A stretch of 64,000 nt of DNA from contig CAMPQE020000052.1 of the NCBI GenBank assembly GCA_946902985.2, positions 1,178,001 through 1,242,000 of the forward strand, written 5' to 3'. Every line of letters begins with the position of its first letter. The stretch's first letter is position 1. Positions 1 through 11,481 of the stretch are shown here, piece after piece. The DNA is from Meconema thalassinum (Eukaryota > Arthropoda > Insecta > Orthoptera > Tettigoniidae). The position numbers and the translations under genes are program-made. The notes beneath the pieces are model-generated. The model was not told the origin of the DNA and searched no databases. It worked only from the letters and a program-made list of their open reading frames with translations.

Positions 1-547
1 GCGCTGAACGATATATCCACACGTCGGCTCCCCACCACGGTACCGACTTCCAGCTTACGTGGTCTCCACTGATTGGCTGAGCACCCCGCTACTTCCCCTT
101 CTCTGGCTCATTACACACGGCGCGCGAATGATGAAGTCGATTTCCGTTCCGACTATCCGCCTTTTCTTGACGCTGCAACCCCGCTTGCGTAATACTACAT
201 GACAAGAATCATCCTGTATCTGAATTTCCAGTGAGTCATGTCTCTCATAATATCCTAACTGACGAAACTCCGTAAAATTCCGTAATCACATAATTTTCTA
301 TGATAGTGTCGTTCGTAATAATTTGCTTGATAGCGTTTTCTAAGACATAGAAAACCTATCTGTATGCTTATAATTTTTATAAAATGCTCCGAAAAATATC
401 TTAATAATAATAATAATAAATTAATAATAATAATAAATTAACATGAAAAATTCTCTTGGCTGAACAATTTGCCGCGTAAATAAATATAGAATGGCTTCCT
501 ACTGACTTATGCCAGTGGCATAAAAACCCCTCGAAAAACACGTTACA
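1..547 (-). repeat. 3' LTR of the left Gypsy element (partial)
   Basis: This is the 3' LTR in the minus-strand sense. It matches 6164-6710 with only scattered differences, including a TAATAATAA microsatellite and the terminal ACGTTACA. About 837 bp of it lie beyond the window edge, judged from the 1384-bp right LTR. Confidence 0.9.
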
Positions 548-1629
548 TATTCGCCTCGGATCATCGGATGATTTACCGTGACGACGGTCCATTATCCGAT
601 TATCCCAGACACGTTAATAAACCCCATCCAAAATACATATTACATAAATGAAATCACCCTAAATTACACATATATACACTCATAATTTTTCTTCACGCAC
701 TTTGCGTCAAAGTTTGTTGTCACAATGGATTGCACTTTGCAACCAGTCCAATGTTTTACATATAGAATAGTGTTCCACGGATATTTCCGCCTCTCAAATT
801 TCTCTATGTTGGAAAATAGACATAATTAATGTGTGAGCACTATGTATTTATGATGTCATATCGCACGCATTGAAGGTGTTCTGATATATTTATATCACCA
901 TAGAACTTCCTAATTTCACTGGAGGTCCCTTCCTTATGGTGAAATTTAATCTCACTTATCACTGAGCACACGATCACACTATTGTGGCAGCGCCTCGTGA
1001 CCATAATACTTAATCTCTCTTTAAAGTAGATTAAATTAATATTGACTTCTGAAAAAAAAAACAGTAAGTGCGCATTACATATAACACCAAATATTTCTGT
1101 GCCGTAATCGCCCTGTCTTCTTAAGTTCCCGTAGACCATATTCTACTTAATACTAGTTCTCAACTCAGACCAGTTCTCCTCACACAAATAATACCTTAGT
1201 ACAAATTATCTTAAATTACACACTTACAAATCTTACATGGCGAGACCGTAAACAGAAATCACGTGTGCTGTTATGTATGAGTTTCATGAAGGACTGTCTC
1301 GCATTCTGATGGCCCATCTTTTGTCCCGTGGACGCCTTAAGGAAAAAACCCTGTACAAGCGCTCACCCATCTCTTGGGGACAAATGGGAATTCACCAGCG
1401 CTACCAAATTCTGGCCTTGGTGTATCGAGACATTTTAGTGCTCAAGAGCATCCGACAATCCCGTCATATTTCTCTGTGCCTTAAAAACTCTCATTTACAT
1501 ACATACTACCCCCCTGTGTGACTTCTGATACGCCTGCCTTAAGACCAGATCCTCCCACGCACCAAATACCACACTTACTCATTTGATAGGCTGGCTCGCC
1601 AGCTAAACATCCTCACTTTATGTCATATA
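548..1629 (-). other. 3' untranslated part of the left Gypsy element
   Basis: About 1.1 kb between the integrase-tail relic and the 3' LTR. Only short open frames without recognisable domains occur, and no env-like gene with a signal peptide and membrane anchor is visible. It is assigned to the element only because it lies between its LTRs. Confidence 0.5.
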
Positions 1630-1800
1630 CTTTCGGAGACTATGTATATTATACGTCCCGTATAATCTTTTTCCCTCACTATTCTCCAGCACATATGCTG
1701 TTTTCCCAATACGTTTGGAAACTATAAATGTTACTCCGTCACCTGCTTCCAACCATGCCAGTGGTTCCCTTAAATGAACGTCATCACGTTGCTCTACCTA
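1630..1800 (-). pseudogene. Integrase C-terminal relic after internal deletion
   Basis: Translation of the minus strand gives a short segment with an SH3-like tail pattern (GDGVTFIVSKRIGKTAYVLE, then a small segment ending in a LRKY motif) typical of the end of a Gypsy integrase. It follows directly after the truncated RT frame. The zinc-binding HHCC and DDE catalytic parts are absent between RT and this tail, so a deletion of at least 1.5 kb is inferred. Confidence 0.5.
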
Positions 1801-1835
1801 GCATATTTCTCAGTGTCTGTAACGATGCCCCGTTG

Positions 1836-3315
1836 CTACTGTCCACACATGCACACATTAAAATCCCTACTTTCCTCTGGTGTCACACCTCTACTTGACA
1901 CTCTATGACCTAAAAATGTCACTTCTGACTGACAGAATGACGACTTAGACAGCTTCAAAGTGAACCCTGCCTGATCTAACTTCTGAAAAACTATATCTAA
2001 ATGACGTAGATGCTCCTCAAAACTGCGTGAACTAATTACCATATCATCTATGTAAATGGTTACAAACTCTCCTGTGTCATCCCCTAATGCGATGTTTAAA
2101 GCCCTAATTAAAGCTGCTGAACTACTCTTTAACCCATAAGGTGTTCTACAAAATTGATAAAGGTTATATTTATGACTAAAAGCTGTAAATGGTCTATCTT
2201 CGTACATAAGTGGCACTTGCCAAAAACTGGAACTCAAATCTACACAAGTGAAATACTTCTTCCCCTCAAATGTTTGCATTAATTCTTCTATTGACATAGA
2301 TTTCAGCTGATCTGAACTAATTCTACCGTTAACCAAACGAGCGTCTAAACAAATACGAACCGTGCCGTCGGTCTTGGGTACCGTGATCAAAGAATTAACA
2401 TACGGACTGTTAGAGTGCTCAATAATCCCATCTTCAAGCATCTGATTAATTTGTGCCCCAACTGCACTCTGATAAGCGAAAGGTACCGGATATCTATGTC
2501 CTGTGAATACTGACCTATCAATAACGTTCAATGAATGTGTATAGCAATTGGCCATACCAATGCGATCCTCAAAAACTCTCCTATTACACAATAACACATC
2601 ATAGAGCCGAACACACTGTTCATCCTCTATATTTCCCTGAAATGCAGCATCACGTAACGAGTCCTTTAGACTACCGTTCGTAATCACACTGCCCACAAAA
2701 CATGGAGAACCCCGCTCTACGGCTGGCGATATCTCATTTAAAGTACAAATCACACCTGCAATACTACTCCTCTGAATGTGGTCATTGAACGCTACTTCTA
2801 CTTCAGAATCTCCCCATTTAAATTTCAAACTCCCTACATCATAACATAAGTTACCAGACACTCTATTTAGCCACTCTGAACCCAAGATAACACTGAATAC
2901 TAAATTTGGAATTACAAGACAAATCTGCTTCTCTACAGGATTATTAATTTTAATGTCTACTAAAACTTGCTTAGAAATTACTTTAGACCTCTTCCCAACA
3001 GCTGTGATAACAAAAGTGCTTTTAATTGGCATCTCCTCAAAATTTACTCCAGTTCCTTTCATTTTATCATAAAATGCACTACTTATGCAACTCTTCATAC
3101 AACCACTATCAATTAAAACATCTGTGTACGCCTCGGACACGTTAAATTTAACAATGGGGCTCTTACTAACCACTTCCTGAATAATACCTTCATCATTTAG
3201 TTCATGTAATAATTCATTTCTTACATTTATGTCATAGGGTTCCTGTATAATTGTATGGACAAGGCATGCTACAGACTGAGATTCTGACCTTACTTCGCAG
3301 CCTGGTTCGCGTTTA
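1836..3315 (-). pseudogene. pol: Gypsy pol: aspartic protease plus reverse transcriptase, 3'-truncated
   Basis: The frame is open from about 3315 to 1836 and contains no strong ATG at its start, as expected for a pol translated with gag. A retropepsin-like segment carries the catalytic LIDSG triplet about 20 residues after position 3173. The reverse transcriptase follows: PVPFAY near its start, the CVDLSSSFWQ motif, TPYGLKS, and the catalytic box IYIDDMVI (YxDD intact), then TFLGHRVS. Right after the RT connection the frame runs into unrelated residues and stops, where RNase H should begin. What remains of RT looks intact, but the element lacks RNase H and the integrase core and cannot transpose alone. 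Confidence 0.85.
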
Positions 3316-3344
3316 AAGAACCGCTACAGCTGGCCGTAGTACTA

Positions 3345-5213
3345 CTAACTACTGAACTGGTCGTTCTGGGCTGTGTTGTCATTGTTTGGCTGTATATTAC
3401 TACCACTAGGCTGTCCTCTTCCTTGACCCCTATTCTGGTTGTAATTATTGTCATTATAATTTCTCCCTTGATTTCCCCTGAAATCATTGTTTCTCCCTTG
3501 ATTTCCCCTGTAATCATTTTTCCTCCCTTGATTTCCCCTGAAATCATTGTTCCTCCCTTGATACTGATTACCATAGCCATTTCCTCTGTTCTGATTTAGC
3601 TGATTATTATTATTTCTGTTTTGAGCGTTGGCCCCTTCGCCACCGTTCCCTTGAACTTCTTGAAGCCTGGCTTCATTAGGTCTATTATTATTATTACCCT
3701 GGTTCCGATTGAAATTGTCCTCATAACCCCCTCTCCCTAGTGCATCAAATGTGCTTAACAAATTTTCTACTTGTGATATAGTCTTTACATTCTGGATACA
3801 AGCAGCCTCCTTGATCCTATAGGGAAAGTGCCTAAGTAGCAACCTCACCACATCACTTTCCTCCTTCAACCCATCCAGATATTTACACACTAATACCTGC
3901 CCTAAAAAGTATTCGGTCATGGTGGAGCTTCCTTTAGGGTTATATTTACCACACACTACTCCCTCACGATGCTGCGACTGAATAACCTCATTCCAGAAAT
4001 TTTCACAGAATTTCATTTTAAAATCATTAATATCAGTAAACTTGTCTCTGTAGACTGCAAACCAATTCCTCGTTTCCCCCACAAACACTTGTTCTAAAAT
4101 TTCAACTACCTGGCACCACTCAATACTACCATTTTCCAACCTCTCCCCGAATTTATTTTCTATAGTGTACATGAACTCCATCGGGCACCCCTGTCGATTG
4201 CTGAACTTACCCAGTTCTACCTCCCTGTGTGTGCTATTCACAAAAACTGGCCTATTCTGACTATTTTCTTGCCTGATCCTAGCTTTTAATTTTAATTCTA
4301 ATTCTGCGATTTTCTCCTCAGCCTTCCTCTCAATACTGCTTACTGTTAATATAATGTTTCCTTCTGATTCTTCTACTTTATCATATAGCTTTGCTTGTTT
4401 CTCCTCAATCTTGCTAATGCTCTCTCTATTACTCTCTCTTAAATCATTTACTTCTGCAACTATTTGTGAGTGGACTTTCTCAATTCTACCCCCCAGCTGT
4501 TCCTTAACCTCTTTAGTAGCTACCTGAATTTTGTCAATTTCTCCCCCCAATTGCTTTTTGACCTGCTGAGTTTCCAGTTAAACTAGTTCTTTTAAATTTT
4601 CAGCTTGTGTACTGATTCTAATTTCCAACTCCTCCTGTACTTTTCCTAATTTTCTGTCTACATCTGCAATAATCTCTTTAGCCTTTTCTTCCATAACCCC
4701 CCTGATCTCACCTCTAATCAGTTCGAATTTGTCACTCATTTCCCTACTGTTTTGTTCTAATTTAGCATTTAAAGTTTCAGTACTCTCTCTATTTTCCTTA
4801 CTGTTTTGTTCTAATCTGGCGTTTAAAGTTTCATTACTCTCTCTATTTTCCCTACTGTTTTGTTCTAATTTAGCATTTAAGGCATCTGTGCTTTCTTTAT
4901 TTTCCCTACTGTTTTGTTCTAATCTTGCATTATTCTGTTCTAACTTTGCATTTAAGGCATCTGTACTTTCTTTATTTTCCCTACTGTTTTGTTCTAACTT
5001 TGCATTTAAGGCATCACTACTAACTTTGTTCTGATACATAAACTCGAGAAGTAAAGTTTTTAATTCTGGTTGCCCGCCTACACTCCCTGTTTCAGTATCG
5101 GGATTTACCTCCGCTACCCCGGTACTACCATCACTCGACATACTGCTCGTATCATCACTCTCCCGTTCATGACCACTACGTAACCTCATCTGTCTTTCTT
5201 TCTCATCCCCCAT
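3345..5213 (-). pseudogene. gag: Gypsy gag with in-frame stop; coiled-coil N-terminus, Asn/Gly/Arg-rich C-terminus
   Basis: One frame runs from the likely start MGDEKERQ (5213; the frame is open to 5285 but those 24 residues are hydrophobic and reach close to the primer-binding site) to a stop at 3345, interrupted by a TAA at 4578-4580. The N-terminal third holds about five repeats of a 10-20 residue coiled-coil unit (DALNAKLEQNSREN). The middle matches a retrotransposon gag fold (IEWCQVVEILEQVF, AVYRDKF). The C-terminus is a low-complexity tail with repeats of GRNNDFRGNQ and RGQGRG, and no CCHC zinc knuckle is visible, so RNA binding is probably through the arginine/glycine-rich tail. The single stop suggests recent loss. 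Confidence 0.8.
4740..5030 (-). repeat. Tandem coding repeats in gag coiled coil
   Basis: The units TTTTGTTCTAA..TTAGCATTTAA recur about every 60 bp on the plus strand and encode repeated heptad-like segments of the gag N-terminus. The repeats also create a spurious 101-codon open frame on the plus strand. Confidence 0.8.
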
Positions 5214-5306
5214 AATGATATACACTGATACAGAGAAATAACCCCCAAAATACAGGCACAGAAATATATACCCTTCTCCTTCCACAAATGTTATTAGGTT
5301 TTCAAC

Positions 5307-5325
5307 CCCACGTTGTCGGCGCCAA
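5307..5325 (-). promoter_or_regulatory. Primer-binding site of the left Gypsy element
   Basis: On the minus strand the sequence TGGCGCCGACAACGTGGG begins two bases after the 5' LTR end. TGG followed by a GC-rich stretch complementary to a tRNA 3' end is the usual primer site of reverse transcription. The tRNA species was not identified. Confidence 0.65.
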
Positions 5326-5326
5326 T

Positions 5327-6710
5327 TGTAACGTTATTTAGTGCCCCATGTTGGTAGCGACAAATGTAGCAGTTTACCTTTGCCTAAGCTATGTTGTTTT
5401 AATGGGCGCCAAGACCTCAATGCAATGCTGAAATCTAAATTTGTATTTAACAACGTCTAGCTCTGGTAGAACACCTTCAAGAATCTATTCACTCAGATCG
5501 TGGTATGATTTGATCATTAACCCAACAAACAATTGTATCAGGAGAAGGAATTGGTCTATATCTAATGCTACCTACTGAAAGCAAAGATTGCATTGTAAAA
5601 GAAATGAATTTATTATATAAAACAAGTATAGCAAAATTAATAATAATAATAAGTGTAAAATTTAAATTGGAGCGTTGCGATTTTAATATTACCGATAGAA
5701 AATTACGTGAAAATGGAGTCTGATAAATTATTGATTTTACTCTTATTCCCAAGCTATGAAGTTACTGAAATATGAAATATAAAACAAAGAGAAATGAGAT
5801 ATTGCGTATTTCTGCGTCATTCGCGCTTACCACTGGAAATTGCCAAAGCATTTCCCTCGTACTGGATGATGTTGTGTGCTTCCCACAGTCGCCTGGACGT
5901 CGTCATCTCCGTCGATATTTGATGATATACTTGTAGATTTGTTGACTTTATGGTCCTAACAACGGAGCCATACCCTCGCACAACCAAACTGGTTAAGTTT
6001 TAAACAGATAGTTCTCCACTCCACGGAACATTGGAGCGACACACACTTGCAACCGAACTAGTCAAGCCTTTCACAGATTGTCTTCGTTCCACGGAACATC
6101 GGAGCGACTCCAGCGTTCAACCATACTCCGCAAGTTCTACCCAGATTGTCCTCGTTCCACGGCGCGCTGAACGATATATCCACACGTCGGCTCCCCACCA
6201 CGGTACCGACTTCCAGCTTACGTGGTCTCCACTGATTGGCTGAGCACCCCGCTACTTCCCCTTCTCTGGCTCATTACACACGGCGCGCGAATGATGAAGT
6301 CGATTTCCGTTCCAACTATCCGCCTTTTCTTGACGCTGCAACCCCGCTTGCGTAATACTACATGACAAGAATCATCCTGTATCTGAATTTCCAGTGAGTC
6401 ATGTCTCTCATAATATCCTAACTGACGAAACTCCGTAAAATTCCGTAATCACATAATTTTCTATGATAGTGTCGTTCGTAATAATTTGCTTGATAGCGTT
6501 TTCTAAGACATAGAAAACCTATCTGTATGCTTATAATTTGTATAAAATGCTCCGAAAAATATCTTAATAATAATAATAATAAATTAATAATAATAATAAA
6601 TTAACATGAAAAATTCTCTTGGCTGAACAATTTGCCGCGTAAATAAATATAGAATGGCTTCCTACTAACTTATGCCAGTGGCATAAAAAACCCTCGAAAA
6701 ACACGTTACA
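5327..6710 (-). repeat. 5' LTR of the left Gypsy element (1384 bp)
   Basis: Complete LTR bounded by TGTAACGT and ACGTTACA (short inverted ends). It contains two TAA-rich microsatellites near 6565-6602. Positions 6164-6710 are duplicated at 1-547. Confidence 0.9.
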
Positions 6711-7324
6711 GTATGTCATTTCAAAGTGTGAATACTTAAAACTGAGGAATCAGGATGGACAATTAAATTTGCACTGAAGACCCCATGATTGTAAATAATT
6801 CATTTGAACAAAGTCAACAGGACTAACAATCTGACTTTCGTTTCAAATGCCTACTGTTCATGTTTTGGTGAATCTGTAAATTTGTGTATATAAATGTATG
6901 ATCCGTCATGCACCCGTAATGCTATTTTTAGCATTACTTCAGTCAACTTTTAAACATTTTAATAAAATGAGATAATTTTACGGACTGTGTTATTTTCAGA
7001 AAATCTCCTCCTATCCTTATTGTTGCATCGAGCCGAAAATCAGTAAAGCAATTTCCGTTGTGTTATTGTAGTCACTTTAACCCATATGGCGCCCTGGGGT
7101 GTTTAGATTCTCGTGCTGACTGATTTTTGGTGAAATTCATATGTGGTCGTCCGGTCTTCGGTCTAAACGGGCACAATATACCTTATTTTATTGGATTAAT
7201 AGTACTTTAACAGCCTCCTACAATTAAATTACGTAGTACAAATAATTTTGAGTAATATGTAGGTGTCGAACTTTTCAGTTAAAGTGAAAATTCAATAAAT
7301 ACACTTTTTTCTACGCCTAATAAA
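6711..7324. other. No gene seen
   Basis: AT-rich sequence right of the LTR. An AATAAA occurs near 6961, but no coding frame or transposon domain could be tied to it. Confidence 0.4.
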
Positions 7325-10300
7325 TAATAATAAAGGAATGTCTGTGTGTTCGTCTTTTATGCGTTCATAAACCATTCATCCGATTGCGATCAAATTTTGA
7401 TGAGTTGTTGTAAACACTTCCGGGATGATCATAGGCATAGTTAATCCATTTCACAATGGATAGCGCGCGAGTAGTTTAAACAAATGCGTAATGGCGATGT
7501 GTTCATATACAATTCATCCGATTGCGATCAAATTTTGGTGAGTTGTTGTGCACATTCCCGGAAAAGTAATAGGCGTAGTAAATCCAATTTACAATAGATG
7601 GCGAGCTAGTAGCTTCAACAAAATTGCGTGCGTTTGTTTCAAGAAAGTCCCACATGTGTTCGTATACCATTCATCCCGTTGCGTTGAAACTTGGGTGAGA
7701 AGTTCTGTACACTTCAGGTAAGGTTCATGGCTTAGTGAAACCTTTTAACAATAGGTAGCGCACGAGTAGATTCAACAAATGAGCGACGACGGGCGAAGCG
7801 ATTCAACAAAGTCCTGTAGGCGTTCGCATACCATTCGTTCGATAGCGATGAAACTTGGGTGAGAGGTTGTGTACACTACAGGCAAGGTTTCTGGCTTAGT
7901 AAATCCATGTTATAGTAGGTAGCGCACGAGTAGATTCAACAAATGAGCGACTACGCGCGAAGCGTTTCAACAAAGTCCCGTATGCGTTCATACACCATTC
8001 GTCTGATAGCGATGAAACTTGGGTGAGATGTTGTGTACACTACAGGGAAGGTTTCTGGCTTAGTAAATCAACTTAACAATAGGTATCGCACAAGTAGATT
8101 CAACAAATGAGCGACGACGGGCGAAGCGTTTCAACAAAGACCAGTATGCTTTCACATACAATTCGTCCGATAGCGATGAAACTTGGGTGAGAGGTTGTAT
8201 ACATTACATGCAAGGTTTCTGGCTTAGTAAATCCATGTTATAATAGGTAGCGCACGAGTAGAGTCAACAAATGAGCGACGACGCGCGAAGCGTTTCACCA
8301 AAGTCCCGTATGCGTTCATATACTATTCGTCTGATAGTGATGAAACTTGGCTGAGATGTTGTGTACTCTTCAGGAAGGTTTCTGGGTTAGTAAATCCACT
8401 TAACAATAGGTATCGCACAAGTGGATTAATCAAATGAGCGACGACGCGCAAATTGTTTCAACATAGTCCCGTATGCGTTCGTATACCATTCATCCGATAG
8501 CGACTAAACTTGGGCGAGTTGTTGTGTACACTCCAGGAAAGGTTTTAGGCTCAGTAAATCTATTTTTCAATAGGTAGCGCACAAGTAGATTAAACAAATG
8601 AGCGAGGTCACGTGAAGCGTTTCAAGGAAGTCCCGTATGCGTTCATATACCATTCGTCCGATTGCGATGAATCTTGAGTGAGATGTTGTGTACTCATCAG
8701 GGAAGGTTTCTGGCTGAGTACATCCACTTTACAATAGGTATCGCACAAGTAGATTCAACAAATGATCGATGGCACGCGAATCGTTTCAACCAAGTCCCGT
8801 ATGCGTTCATATACCATCCGATTGCTATGAAACTTTGGTGAGTTGTTGTGAACACTTCCGAAATCATTATAGGCATTGTCAATCCCATTTACAATGGACA
8901 GCGCGCGAGTATTTTAAACAAATGAGTGTTGACAATGCGTTCATATAGCCTACAAGTCATCCAATTGCGACCAAATTTTCGTGGTTTGTTTGGCACACTT
9001 TCGGGACGGTTATAATCATAGTTAATCCAATTAACAATAGTTAGCTCACCAGTAGTTTAAACAAATGAGTGTTGGTGATGCGTTCATATACAATTCATCC
9101 GATTGCAATCAAATTTTGGTGAGTTGTTGTGCATACGCCAGGAAAAGTTATAGGCATAGTAGATCCAATTATCAATAGATGGGGCGCGAGTAACTTCAAC
9201 AAATTGGCGTGCGTCTGTTTCAACAAAGTCCCACATGCGTTCATATACCATTCACCTCAATGCGATGATACTTGGGTGAGATGTTGTATACACTCAGGAA
9301 AGATTTCTGGCTTAGTAAATCCACTTAACATAGTTAGCGCACGAGTAGATTCAACAAATGAGCGACGACACGGAAAGCGTTTCAACAATGTCCCGTATGC
9401 ATTCGTATACTATTCGTCCGATAGCGATGAAACTTGGATGAGATGTTGAGTACACTCCAGGGAAGATTTCTGGCTTAGTAAATCCATGTTAAATAGGTAG
9501 CGCACAAGCAGATTAAATAAATGAGCGACGACGCGCGAAGTGTTTCGACAAAGACCCGTATGCGTTCATATACAATCGTCCGATAGAGATAAAACTTTGG
9601 TGAGTTGTTGTGTACACTCCAAGGAAGGTTTCAGGCTTAGTAAATCCATTTTATAATAGGCAGCGCACGAGTAGATTCTACAAATGAGCGAAGATGCGCG
9701 AAGCGTTTCAACAAAGTCCCGTATGCGTTCATATACCATTTGTCCGATAGCGATGAAACTTGGGTGTGATATTGTGTACACTTCCGGGAAGGTTTCTGGC
9801 TTAGTAAATCCACTTTACAGTAGGTAGCGCACGAGTAGATTCAACAAATGAGCGACGGCACGTGAATCGTTTTATCAAAGTCCCGTATGCGATCATATGC
9901 CATTCATCCGATTGCGATGAAACTTGAGTGAATTTTTGTTTACACCCGAGGAAAGGTTTCTGACTGAGTAAATCCATTTTACAATGGGTAGCGCACGAGT
10001 AGATTCAACAAATGGGTAACGGCACGGGTATCGTTTAAACGAAATTCCGTAGGCGTTCATATACCATTCATGCGATTGCAATGAAATTGGGTGAAATGTT
10101 GTTCCCACTCCCGCGAATGCTTCTGATTTAGTAAATCCATTTTACTATTTATAGCAAACGGGTAGATTTAACTAATAAGTGACAGCGCGTGAATCGTTTC
10201 AATTGAGTCCCGTATGCGATCATATACCATTCATCCGAGTGTGATAAAACTTTGGAGAGCTGAGTACAGTCCTGCGAAGGTTCATGAATTAGTAAGTCCG

Positions 10301-10640
10301 TTTTTCAATGGGTGGCGCACAAGAGGATTCAACAAATGAGTGACGGCGCGAATCGTTTAAACAAAATCCCGTAAGCGTTCGTATGCCATTCATACGATTG
10401 CGATGAAACTTTGAAGAGTTGTGTACACGCCAGGAAAGGTTTTCGAGTTAGTAAATCCATTCTACAATAGGTAGCGTACGAGTATATTCAACAAATGGGT
10501 GACGGCGCTCTAATCGTTTCAGCAGTCCCGTATGCGTTCATATACCATTCATTTGATTGAGATGTAACTTTCGTGAGTTGTTGATCTGGCTCCCGTGAAT
10601 GTTTCTGAGATAGTAAATTATTATTTTTATAATAGTTTAC
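7325..10640 (+). repeat. Tandem repeat array, ~163-bp period, ~20 units
   Basis: Each unit contains recurring phrases such as CGTATGCGTTCATATACCAT, GATGAAACTTGGGTGAG, GTGTACACT and AGTAGATTCAACAAATGAGC. The phrase around GATAGCGATGAAACTTGGG recurs near 7833, 7997, 8161, 8326 and 8489, giving spacings of 163-165 bp; the first few units are shorter (140-156 bp) and more diverged. Open frames in the array are by-products of the repeat. The array ends next to GGCATTGCAACGCATGCCGGGTACAG (10720-10746), which flanks the inverted array at 37083, so the array seems to be the inside of a dispersed element. Confidence 0.9.
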
Positions 10641-11379
10641 AGGTGGTTAACGGAAAAAGAAGAAAATATTGGCAATCCAAAATCACTGCAACTAACAAAG
10701 TCAAAACCCCAACACTTTCTTTGATTGGCATTGCAACGCATGCCGGGTACAGTTAGTAAATAATAATAATAATAATCTGCTCTCTATTTCACAATTTATA
10801 CTCAATTCTATACACTGTGGATTACCCTGGGGTTCGATGCTTGAATCTCTGTATCCGCCATCTCAGGCGTTCGACAAGATCAGTTTTGAGCGTAGGTTAG
10901 CATTTCCGGCTTCTTCGTTCTGTAGCCAATCAGCGTCTTCCTATATTCTTCTGGTTTGTTTGAAGTATTTCCATACAAAGTACGGTAAATGTCTAACTCA
11001 ATTTATTTTATTGTCTGTTCCTTCAATCCTTATACTATTAATTTTGATCTCTTTTTTCCAATGAATTCGACGGCTCGTTTCTTTCACAGCCTTCACAAGT
11101 AACTTTTTCATGCCCTGTCTTCATAGTTGTTCTCGGCTTACAATGCCTGAGATTAACTCGGTGTTATCTAGTGGTCTGACATAGAATTCAGATCTTCGTT
11201 CGGTTAATAAATATATATTGAGATCAGCTGATGACGTAACCCAAGTCTGGAATGTACTAAATTTCTTATCTAGGTTTTGTACTGTATGTCGTAAGTTTTG
11301 GAAGGAAGTCAAAGTAATGTAAACGTGAGTAAAATTTATGCAAAGAAACGTGTTTGTGAAACAAGTTATTTCTCTGCAG
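10641..11379. other. Element end, then sequence without recognised gene
   Basis: 10641-10770 carries the terminal segment shared with 37083-37200. The rest up to the acceptor at 11379 shows no domain; it would be intron or upstream sequence of the zinc-finger gene. Confidence 0.4.
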
Positions 11380-11481
11380 GATGATACTGCTCTGATTGAG
11401 GAAGAATTCTCCATACCAGAGTTTGATCCGTGCGTCAATCCAGAAACTCAATCTTTAACGAGTGTTGGAGATTTCAAAGAG
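11380..11481 (+). CDS. Zinc-finger gene, internal exon A
   Basis: A pyrimidine tract and CAG acceptor (TTATTTCTCTGCAG) precede a 102-bp segment that ends in a consensus donor AAAGAG|GTAAGT. Read in phase 0 it is open and encodes 34 residues, acidic at first (DDTALIEEEFS) and ending SVGDFKE. The composition fits the acidic linker that precedes the fingers in many insect C2H2 proteins. Its phase agrees with exon B at 14320 and the finger exon at 27288, which is the main reason to join the three. No first exon with an ATG was recognised in the window; it may be further left or hidden by transposons. Confidence 0.65.

Larger units (their letters stand above)
1..6710 (-). mobile_element. Gypsy-type LTR retrotransposon, internally deleted, left LTR cut by window edge
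   Basis: Positions 1-547 repeat 6164-6710 almost base for base, which defines two long terminal repeats in direct orientation. The right repeat begins TGTAACGTTA and ends ACGTTACA, the usual TG...CA borders. Inside on the minus strand lie gag, protease and reverse transcriptase. The RT reading frame is cut short and joins close to a sequence resembling an integrase C-terminus, so RNase H and the integrase core are missing. Near identity of the LTRs suggests fairly recent insertion, but gag carries a stop codon, so this copy is non-autonomous. The target duplication cannot be checked because the left end is outside the window; the right flank starts GTATG. Confidence 0.9.

Noticed and set aside
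4729..5034. 101-codon plus-strand frame rich in Leu/Phe/Ser repeats, looking like a membrane protein
   Set aside because: Antisense of the gag coiled-coil repeats, no independent support.
8697..10108. Several frames of 60-106 codons with similar sequences, at first like a repeated protein family
   Set aside because: They are the 163-bp repeat read in several frames; the repeat length is not a multiple of three and the frames are not maintained.
7325..10640. Regular repeats that could suggest a CRISPR array
   Set aside because: Units of 163 bp without short conserved repeats and unique spacers, in a eukaryotic genome; a tandem satellite-like array.
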